DNA from: Oscillospiraceae bacterium
GTDB lineage: Bacteria > Bacillota > Clostridia > Oscillospirales > Acutalibacteraceae
NCBI GenBank assembly: GCA_902774035.1
Contig: CACYHA010000025.1
Span: 1 to 34,356 of the forward strand
Length of the DNA stretch: 34,356 nucleotides
Reading direction: 5' to 3'
Below the pieces are notes generated by a model that was not told the DNA's origin, did no database searches, and saw nothing but the letters and a program-made list of their open reading frames with translations. Positions within the stretch are counted from its first letter, which is position 1, and every line of letters starts with the position of its first letter. Shown here piece after piece: positions 28,932-34,356 of this stretch. The translations under genes and the position numbers were made by a program.

Positions 28932-30794
28932 TTGAGATTGATAAAACCTGTTTCAGCCGTGTTGACGGCTTTGCTGATTTTATGCCTGGCGGTTTCCCCG
29001 ATGCTTGCGTTTGCGGGCGTCACTTTGCAGAACGGAGCGCCGGAGGTTGTGGCGGGACATCCGCGCTGGGCGTCGTCGGTTCCCGGCATGGCGTGGCTTG
29101 ACACCGTGATCATCCGCGACAACGCCAATTCCTTTACAACATCGAGGATCGTGCCGCGCGCGGACTATCCCTACAGCCATACCTATGAGCAGTTTGTCAG
29201 CGAGGTCGACCGCTACTCGAAGCTCAACGATCTGAACGAAGACAACGTGGGACAAGCGTATGACGAGGTTGTCACCCTGTTCTATTACACGGCGACCGCC
29301 ATGGGCATGACCGACGATCTGCCGACCATGACCGCCTATCTGCAGGATTACGGCATCGTTTTGCCGCAGGAGCTTACGGCCCGGGACACCCCGGCGGTCG
29401 CAGTGGTCTACGCCGCATTGCGCTATAACGCGGTGTATGTCCTGTATCAGAAAGAAGTCACCCTGCCCAAGGGCATCACCCTCGAAGCTGCCGAGATCAT
29501 CATCCTCTCCGAGCTGACGGGCGTGTTCCTGCCCTCCGGCGTCAACACGATCAACGGCTTTGCCGTGCAGGCGGTGAAGACCCACGTGCAGGAATTCCCG
29601 GAGCTTCCGCTCAGCCAGAACCCGAGCAACGCTGAGGTTTTCCATTGGTCCAAGGTGCTGACCGCTGCCGCGCAGAGCTACAAGGTTCCGCTGACGCCCT
29701 ATGAGGAAGCCAGCAACGCGCAGAAGGAATATGTGGATTACGCCTATTTCGCCTCGATTCTTGACACCGCCTACGATGTCAAAGTCAATCCGGCCCGTCT
29801 GTCTGCGGCGCATAAGAGCGGCAAGGAAAACGCCGTGCAGGATGTGATCCTCAAGGCGATGCTGGACAGCAAGGAGATCCCTTACGACAACACGGCATCC
29901 TCCCGTGATCTGTTCGATATGGCATGTCAGGCCGGCTGCTTCGAACTGGACGAGGAATTCTTCAGCGACATTTTCAACTATGACCTGTATGTGAGCGGTG
30001 CTTCCGAAAAGGTTTGGTTTACGCCCATTTCTCTTGCGTCTCAGCTCGGCGGCGACGACGCCAATGTGCAGATCCTTCTGAACGGAACGGAGATGCGTTC
30101 CTCCGGAACGGCTGCGGCTGTGCTGAATCCCGCAAAGAAACAGGAACAGGTGGAGCTGGTCGTCTCCTATAACGACGGTTCCTATGCCAACGCCGATACG
30201 GTGACCTACACCTTCCACGTGATCAAGGACGGCACGGCAGCTGCCGCGTCCGGAAAGAACAGCGATCTGCTGGATCAGATGCAGGCCCTTGTGAACTCCA
30301 CTTCCTCCAAGGAGGCGCAGGAGGCGCAGGACGTGGTCAATCATGTGATCAGTGTTGTGGAGGCCCAGGGCGACAGCAATGTCTTTGATCTGGAAAACAT
30401 CGGCAACTTCGAAAACAGCATCGTGATCGAGCCGATCCCCACCCAGGAGGATCTGTTTGACACCGAGACGCCGCAGGAAGACGATCCCGGCTATCTGAGC
30501 CAGCTCATCGGCGAGACCTACGCCGCAGATGAGATCACGGTTCCTTCCGACAATGCGCTGGATGTGGACAAGCCCGTCGGCAACGACGCTTCTCTCGGCA
30601 CCCGCGCCTGGACGGCGATCAAGGAAAACCCGGAGATCGCTGCTGCGCCCACGGGGATCATCGCCCTCGGCGGTCTGGCCGGCTACGTCTGGAGCAAAAA
30701 GCGCAAAGACGAGCAGGAGCATTGCGAGAAGGACGACGACAGTTTCCCCGATCTTACGGTGGAGAAACCCTTCGAGGAAGAAGACCTGAACTGA
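28932..30794 (+). CDS. Large exported protein with C-terminal membrane anchor, unknown function
   Basis: 620 aa from a TTG at 28932, chosen because AGGAG lies ten bases upstream and it opens a clean signal peptide (RLIKPVSAVLTALLILCLAV..LAFA). The frame also contains an earlier TTG at 28896 without an RBS. The external part is mostly helical up to about 370, then a beta-rich segment (VQILLNGTEMRS .. VELVVSYNDGSYAN .. VTYTFHVIKDG) like a small cadherin/Ig-type module, then an acidic stretch. A membrane helix IIALGGLAGYVW and a charged KKRKDE tail end it, without LPXTG. I recognise no family. It is transcribed alone and ends at a terminator. Confidence 0.8.
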   Translation: MRLIKPVSAVLTALLILCLAVSPMLAFAGVTLQNGAPEVVAGHPRWASSVPGMAWLDTVIIRDNANSFTTSRIVPRADYPYSHTYEQFVSEVDRYSKLNDLNEDNVGQAYDEVVTLFYYTATAMGMTDDLPTMTAYLQDYGIVLPQELTARDTPAVAVVYAALRYNAVYVLYQKEVTLPKGITLEAAEIIILSELTGVFLPSGVNTINGFAVQAVKTHVQEFPELPLSQNPSNAEVFHWSKVLTAAAQSYKVPLTPYEEASNAQKEYVDYAYFASILDTAYDVKVNPARLSAAHKSGKENAVQDVILKAMLDSKEIPYDNTASSRDLFDMACQAGCFELDEEFFSDIFNYDLYVSGASEKVWFTPISLASQLGGDDANVQILLNGTEMRSSGTAAAVLNPAKKQEQVELVVSYNDGSYANADTVTYTFHVIKDGTAAAASGKNSDLLDQMQALVNSTSSKEAQEAQDVVNHVISVVEAQGDSNVFDLENIGNFENSIVIEPIPTQEDLFDTETPQEDDPGYLSQLIGETYAADEITVPSDNALDVDKPVGNDASLGTRAWTAIKENPEIAAAPTGIIALGGLAGYVWSKKRKDEQEHCEKDDDSFPDLTVEKPFEEEDLN

Positions 30795-30809
30795 ATTTCA
30801 TAAAAAACG

Positions 30810-30840
30810 ATCCGGATGGGTGACCGTCCGGATTTTTTTG
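30810..30840 (+). terminator. Terminator after the large anchored protein
   Basis: ATCCGGA (30810-30816) pairs with TCCGGAT (30827-30833), followed by a T run. Confidence 0.9.
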
Positions 30841-30875
30841 CGCGCTTTTTTGATTTGTTTTTGAAAGCGCGTTGA

Positions 30876-30999
30876 GCTGCGGGCGGGACGCGCGGCGCAG
30901 CCGCGCGAAAAGGGGCGCAAAACGGCGGCTTTGAGGGGAGAAGTGTGTGATGCGCCCCTTTTCAAAACCGCGCGCAGCGCGGTTTGTCCCGCCCGCAGC
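30876..30999. repeat. Cloverleaf-type nested inverted repeat, copy 1
   Basis: The outer stem GCTGCGGGCGGGAC (30876-30889) pairs with GTCCCGCCCGCAGC (30986-30999). Inside it, a left hairpin (CGCGGC..GCCGCG), a middle stem AAAAGGGGCGCA with TGCGCCCCTTTT, and a right hairpin (AACCGCGC..GCGCGGTT) would form a four-armed structure. Its core (CGGCGGCTTTGAGGGG..GTGT) is related to copy 2. There is no coding capacity. Confidence 0.7.
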
Positions 31000-31081
31000 G
31001 GCCGCGCTGCAGGGAATCTTGCAAGCAAAAAAGGTTGCCGTGCATTCTGCGCGACAACCAGAGAATAATTTGGAAAACAAT

Positions 31082-32344
31082 TTACAGAAGGATAATGAGG
31101 AACACGATTCCCATGCCCATCATGGCGAAGATGGCAAGTAAAACAAGCAAACCGACGAAGAAAGCCAGTGTGCCGGCTGCAAATGCGGTTCCTCCTGCGA
31201 TCTTGATCGGCATGGTGGTCTCCGCATCGTTGATCTCCTGCCAAAGGAAGGAGACTGTGGAACCGTTCAGATAGTATTCATCCAGTCCGATGCTTTTTTC
31301 GTCCTTCGCTTCACCAAAGCCGCAGATCTTAAGCCCGTCCGCAAAGTATTTTGCCATTTCAGCGCTTTTGAAAACGATGGTGCCTTCCTGCCGCAGCTCG
31401 TTTGCCGGTTCTTCCACCTTGAGGTGACCGGGCTTGAAGCCGCTGCACCACCAGTGCGTGGAAAAATCGCGGGTGAATTCGCGGGTAAAGTTGCCGTCGC
31501 GCTGCTTGTCGTGGTAGAGTGTCATCTTCATCTGCGGCCACTCGCTTTGATCCATGGCCTTGTAGAAGGTGAAAATGCCGTCTTCCTTGTCGCTGTGCGC
31601 CTTGTAGTAGATGCCCTGCTCGCAGCCGTAGAAAATCAGACCGTACTGGCCTTTCCATAGCTGGATCATGTAGTCCTTGTTCTCATAGGTAAAGAACACG
31701 CGCACATAGTCGTATTCCAGCAGGATGTAGGGCGCCACAAGATCATAGAAGCGGCCGAAGCCGAAACCCTGCTGCCAGCATTTGACGTCGTTGACATAAT
31801 AATAATCGTCCTTGAAGCTGTATTTGTATCCGAGCACCTGAAACTTCTGCAGCAGGAGCTTCGCCGGAGTTTTGCTCTTTTCAACGAAGATCACCATGTT
31901 GCCGCTTGCAGTGGTCTCGCCGCACGTTGCCGTCGCGGTGATGGTCGCCCGACCCGCTTTCACGCCGGTCACCTTGCCGGTCTGGTCCACTGCGGCAACG
32001 CTTTCGTCGCTGCTGTTCCAAACCACTTTCGGCGTTCCGTCAAAGCCCTTGGGCTCGGCGGTCATCTGAATGGTTTTGCGCACGGTGACTTCCACGCTGC
32101 TCGCGGTGAGTTCAACGGAAGCTTTTTGCTTTTTGCTTTTGTCCGGCTTGCTTTCCGAAGGTTTCGCTGTTTTCGGCGCCGCCGTTGTTTCTTCGGCGTC
32201 GGAAGGCGCTGTATCAAGCGCCGCTTCAACTGCGGTGCCGTCGGACGGTTCCGTGTCGCTTTGTGCAACGGAAAAAACCGCAGCCCAGGCAGCGAGTGTC
32301 AGCAGAACCAGAAAAATCGAGACCGATCTTTTTGCTCGTTTCAT
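31082..32344 (-). CDS. Exported BIG2-DUF4474 protein with C-terminal membrane helix
   Basis: 420 aa. A signal peptide is at 1-27 and a Thr/Lys/Asp-rich linker runs to about 75. A BIG2 Ig-like domain follows (about 77-155): VWNSSDESVAAVDQTGKVTG then VKAGRATITATATCGETTAS. A DUF4474-type domain follows (about 165-350), with LGYKYSFKDDYYYVNDVKCW, GFGRFYDLVAPYILLEYDYV and KDYMIQLWKGQYG as its recognisable blocks. A membrane helix of about 30 residues ends the protein. DUF4474 function is unknown. GGGGGACC precedes the ATG. It lies between two copies of a cloverleaf repeat and, with the neighbouring surface genes, suggests a cell-envelope locus. Confidence 0.88.
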   Translation of the reverse strand: MKRAKRSVSIFLVLLTLAAWAAVFSVAQSDTEPSDGTAVEAALDTAPSDAEETTAAPKTAKPSESKPDKSKKQKASVELTASSVEVTVRKTIQMTAEPKGFDGTPKVVWNSSDESVAAVDQTGKVTGVKAGRATITATATCGETTASGNMVIFVEKSKTPAKLLLQKFQVLGYKYSFKDDYYYVNDVKCWQQGFGFGRFYDLVAPYILLEYDYVRVFFTYENKDYMIQLWKGQYGLIFYGCEQGIYYKAHSDKEDGIFTFYKAMDQSEWPQMKMTLYHDKQRDGNFTREFTRDFSTHWWCSGFKPGHLKVEEPANELRQEGTIVFKSAEMAKYFADGLKICGFGEAKDEKSIGLDEYYLNGSTVSFLWQEINDAETTMPIKIAGGTAFAAGTLAFFVGLLVLLAIFAMMGMGIVFLIILL

Positions 32345-32400
32345 TTAGGGTCCCCCGATCTGTTTTGCTGTGTGCCGCCTTTGCGGACGGCAGCTTATCT

Positions 32401-32429
32401 ATTATAGGGAGATGCGGGGGACTTGTCAA
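32401..32429 (-). promoter_or_regulatory. SigA-type promoter for the BIG2-DUF4474 gene
   Basis: On the minus strand TTGACA (32429-32424) and TATAAT (32406-32401), both consensus, are 17 bases apart. Confidence 0.9.
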
Positions 32430-32472
32430 GCAATCTGCAGAACAATTCGAACGTTAAAACCGTTAAAATTCA

Positions 32473-32700
32473 TTAAGCGGCAGGGCGCCAGGTCGTTTTG
32501 CGGCGGCCGGGGTTGGACTTTGCGACCTTTTTCAGCGCGGTGCGCTGTCTGGCTGGGGCTTTGCGGCGACGACGGCGCAGAATCTTTGCTTTCAGCCGCT
32601 GCTCAAAGGCGATCAGCCGCTCTTCAAAAAGAATGCCGAGGATGATGGCAAGCGCCATGGGAATGAAGAAGCATAAAAAGCCAAGCGTGGTTTCAAACAT
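32473..32700 (-). CDS. Small membrane protein with basic tail, 75 aa
   Basis: One membrane helix (about residues 6-27, LGFLCFFIPMALAIILGILF) is followed by an amphipathic basic region EERLIAFEQRLKAKILRRRRRK and a Lys/Arg-rich tail. The start is set by CAGGAGGTAATTTCC before the ATG at 32700. I recognise no family. The basic tail could bind membrane lipid head groups or nucleic acid. It has its own promoter and stands upstream of the BIG2-DUF4474 gene on the same strand, though that gene also has a promoter. Confidence 0.75.
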   Translation of the reverse strand: MFETTLGFLCFFIPMALAIILGILFEERLIAFEQRLKAKILRRRRRKAPARQRTALKKVAKSNPGRRKTTWRPAA

Positions 32701-32747
32701 GGAAATTACCTCCTGAAAAAACATTCGTTTTTGTATCTTACGCTTTG

Positions 32748-32775
32748 ATTATAGCACAAAAGCAGAAAAAGTCAA
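32748..32775 (-). promoter_or_regulatory. SigA-type promoter for the 75-aa membrane protein
   Basis: On the minus strand TTGACT (32775-32770) and TATAAT (32753-32748) are 16 bases apart. Confidence 0.8.
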
Positions 32776-32843
32776 GACAAATGTTCCAAAATCGCGGTTT
32801 TCGTGTCCGAAAAAGAGGACTTTGAAAAAATGCGCATTTTTTG

Positions 32844-32993
32844 GCTTTTTTCGGATCATGCGGCGGAACGCCCCGCGCCGCAGGCGCGGGGCAAAGGAGC
32901 GCGCAGGCGGATGTTCCGTTTTGGGGTTCGTGTTCATTGCGCGCCCCTTTGCGCAGCGAAGCTGCGCGTTCCGCCGCAAGGTTCGAAAAAAGC
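32844..32993. repeat. Cloverleaf-type nested inverted repeat, copy 2
   Basis: GCTTTTTTCG pairs with CGAAAAAAGC at the extreme ends, then GCGGCGGAACG (32860-32870) pairs with CGTTCCGCCGC (32967-32977). Inside are a left hairpin (CCCCGCGC..GCGCGGGG), a middle stem CAAAGGAGCGCGCA with TGCGCGCCCCTTTG (imperfect), and a right hairpin (CGCAGC..GCTGCG). The layout equals copy 1, with different but internally complementary arms. Confidence 0.7.
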
Positions 32994-33045
32994 AGCCGCA
33001 CGCGCATGAACAAGTCCAGTAAAAACGGACAATAGAAAAAAACAG

Positions 33046-33082
33046 CCTCCTATGGTAGAATGAAAGAAACTACCATAGGAGG
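33046..33082 (+). promoter_or_regulatory. Hairpin sequestering the transposase ribosome binding site
   Basis: CCTCCTATGGTAG (33046-33058) and CTACCATAGGAGG (33070-33082) are perfect complements around an 11-base loop. The right arm contains the AGGAGG of orfA (ATG at 33090). Only transcripts that begin outside the element would include both arms, so it should prevent read-through from making transposase, a strategy known in several ISs. Confidence 0.75.
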
Positions 33083-33089
33083 TTTTGTT

Positions 33090-33356
33090 ATGGCAAGAGA
33101 GTATCGGCATATGCAGGAACATGAAAAAGAAATCATAGAAAGGATAGAGAAAGGAGATACATTGAGGGAAATTGGAGAAAAGTTTGGTTTCACATACGCG
33201 CAGATGAGGAATTTTAAGACACGCTACAATAAGAAACAGAAAAAGATTGCAGCGGGGATAGCAATTAAGAAGAAAGGCAGAGACGCCAAGATCAAATCAT
33301 TGGAAATGGAGAATGAATTAATGCGGGATTTTCTCTCGCTCACAGAAAGGAAGTGA
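33090..33356 (+). CDS. IS3-family transposase OrfA (DNA-binding helix-turn-helix)
   Basis: 88 aa. A helix-turn-helix is visible in IEKGDTLREIGEKFGFTYAQMRNFKTRY, followed by a basic region and a leucine-patterned helix IKSLEMENELMRDFLSLTERK, typical of OrfA for dimer formation. The ATG at 33090 has AGGAGG before it; an ATG at 33060 lacks one and lies inside the hairpin. The stop TGA overlaps the GTG of orfB, which is in the -1 frame, so the orfAB fusion common in IS3 elements or simple coupling is possible. Confidence 0.9.
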   Translation: MAREYRHMQEHEKEIIERIEKGDTLREIGEKFGFTYAQMRNFKTRYNKKQKKIAAGIAIKKKGRDAKIKSLEMENELMRDFLSLTERK

Positions 33357-34207
33357 GAACAAGTGTAAAATATCTGGTGATCTATCGTCACAGAGAGAAA
33401 TACACGATCAGCGAAATGTGCAGATTCTTCGACGTATCAAGAAGTGGGTATTACGATTACGTTAAACGCATGGAGCATCCGGATCGGGATCTGCCGCTGG
33501 CAGAGCAGATCCGTACCTGTCAGGCAGAGGTCAAGCAAACCTATGGTTATCGGAGAGTGCAGATATGGCTTGACCGGCAAGGGATCCATCGAAATCCGAA
33601 AACGGTGTTGCGTGTGATGCAGAAGTTCAATCTGCTTTCTGTTGTCCGGAGAAAGAAATATCAGCATTACGGCGATTGTTTACACCGTTATCCCAATCTG
33701 CTGAACAGAGATTTTCACGCAGATCGACCGAATCAGAAGTGGGTAACGGATATATCATACATCAAAACAGGACAGGGATTTCTGTATCTTTCAATCATTC
33801 GGGACTTGTATGACAATAGCATCATTACCTACAAAACCGGTACAGAACAGAATATTCAACTTGTGCTGAGCACGGTCAGAGAAGCTCGGAGAAAAGAAAA
33901 TGTCACTGCAGAGCTGCAACTCCACAGTGACCAAGGCTTTCAATACACCTCTCAAGCATATTTCCGCCTGACTCAATCATACGGCATAACGCCGTCAATG
34001 TCAAGACGTGGAAACCCATATGACAATGCTTTGGCAGAAAACTTTTTCTCTATTCTGAAAACAGAGTGTATCTACCGGGCACGGCCGCGCACCTATGAGG
34101 AGGCGCGCCTCCTCATAGGAGAATACATCCACTTCTACAACTATCAGCGCATCCAACTCAAGACAAAACTGACACCGATGGAATACCGATGCCAGTTCGT
34201 TGCTTAA
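33353..34207 (+). CDS. IS3-family transposase OrfB (DDE integrase core)
   Basis: 284 aa. A HTH_21-like part (YTISEMCRFFDVSRSGYYDYVKR .. TYGYRRVQIWL) precedes the rve integrase core, where the DDE triad is seen: D in WVTDISYI, D in LHSDQGFQYTS, and E in NALAENFFSILKTE. The closing FYNYQRIQLKTKLTPMEYR is the usual C-terminal block. It opens with GTG overlapping the orfA stop. A 28-base perfect palindrome lies at 34092-34119 within the C-terminal coding region. Confidence 0.95.
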   Translation: MRTSVKYLVIYRHREKYTISEMCRFFDVSRSGYYDYVKRMEHPDRDLPLAEQIRTCQAEVKQTYGYRRVQIWLDRQGIHRNPKTVLRVMQKFNLLSVVRRKKYQHYGDCLHRYPNLLNRDFHADRPNQKWVTDISYIKTGQGFLYLSIIRDLYDNSIITYKTGTEQNIQLVLSTVREARRKENVTAELQLHSDQGFQYTSQAYFRLTQSYGITPSMSRRGNPYDNALAENFFSILKTECIYRARPRTYEEARLLIGEYIHFYNYQRIQLKTKLTPMEYRCQFVA

Positions 34208-34313
34208 CTATTTAGTCATCTCTGCCATTTAGGCTGTTTTTTGTACTGTCCGTACAAATTGGAGCAGTTCAAACCGGGACTGCAGCCTTTTTTGTGGTAT
34301 AATTTTAGTTGCT

Positions 34314-34356
34314 ATGAAAAACACACCACAAGAATATTTTACACCAATTCAACTGA
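34314..34356 (+). CDS. Start of a possible transposase-like gene (runs off right edge)
   Basis: An ATG at 34314 opens MKNTPQEYFTPIQL and is still open at the window edge. A TATAAT at 34298-34303 lies just upstream, but no clear RBS is seen, and the preceding GCAGTT..GGACTGC hairpin with a T run (34264-34294) could be a terminator. The FTPIQL opening resembles N-termini of IS1182-type transposases, a weak match on 14 residues. Confidence 0.4.
   Translation, partial: MKNTPQEYFTPIQL

Larger units (their letters stand above)
33025..34253 (+). mobile_element. IS3-family insertion sequence, apparently complete
   Basis: The left end ACGGACAATAGAAAAAAACA and the right end, whose reverse complement reads ACGGACAGTACAAAAAACAG, are imperfect terminal inverted repeats. 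They enclose overlapping orfA and orfB of normal length, so the element of about 1.23 kb looks intact. No clear target-site duplication could be fixed from the flanks. It inserted just right of the cloverleaf repeat copy 2. Confidence 0.88.

Overview
This window looks like a piece of chromosome from an uncultured gut-type Clostridia, most likely of the Oscillospirales/Ruminococcaceae kind. That placement is inferred. It rests on an IreB-family phosphoprotein, DUF4474 and BIG2 surface proteins, an RNHCP protein, a family-6-like hypoxanthine-DNA glycosylase, many strong AGGAGG ribosome binding sites and near-consensus SigA promoters. The core genes are fairly GC-rich; several inserted stretches (about 1-100, 2.0-3.3 kb, 9.3-10.5 kb and 33.0-34.36 kb) are visibly AT-rich and carry the accessory genes.

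Layout. 1-3.3 kb: accessory genes, namely a gene tail, hairpin repeats, a VOC protein, a CDP-alcohol phosphatidyltransferase, a GNAT acetyltransferase, an AT-rich gene joining a TIR-like domain to a RipA-like membrane module (candidate anti-phage effector), and a YdeI-like fragment coupled to it. 3.3-6.2 kb: RNHCP protein, a small unknown, TfoX-N protein, GH43-like enzyme, and a membrane-bound MerR regulator with its own 19-bp-spacer promoter. 6.2-9.2 kb, minus strand: a six-helix membrane protein, and a GDPD-GH16 pair sharing one N-terminal anchor. 9.3-10.7 kb: serine recombinase with a Fur-box-like palindrome upstream, then an orphan promoter-terminator unit. 10.7-15.9 kb: three glycoside hydrolases (beta-propeller enzyme, GH36 alpha-galactosidase, GH127 beta-L-arabinofuranosidase) bracketed and interrupted by copies of one TTAA-ended repeat.

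15.9-25 kb is mostly housekeeping: two tRNA-Ser genes, asnS, a class Ic aminotransferase, hypoxanthine-DNA glycosylase, IreB plus a small unknown, tRNA-Arg, an alpha/beta hydrolase, a VanY-like lipoprotein, and an ECF sigma factor overlapping a probable anti-sigma gene. 24.9-26.4 kb, minus strand: a Y-family polymerase with two LexA-like boxes on its promoter, followed by a 55-aa YolD-like gene. 26.5-32.8 kb encodes large exported proteins (InlB-repeat/MBG, an unknown anchored protein, BIG2-DUF4474) with small proteins of 40 and 75 aa, and two copies of a cloverleaf-like inverted repeat. 33.0-34.25 kb is an intact IS3-family element; another transposase-like gene may begin at the right edge.

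Working together: the GH43, GH16, GH36 and GH127 enzymes suggest use of plant arabinan, galactan and beta-glucan chains. The polymerase operon, the glycosylase and the TIR protein cover DNA damage and probably phage defence. The most notable non-coding signal is the number of distinct inverted-repeat families sitting between genes. All functional assignments come from reading motifs; no database search was made.
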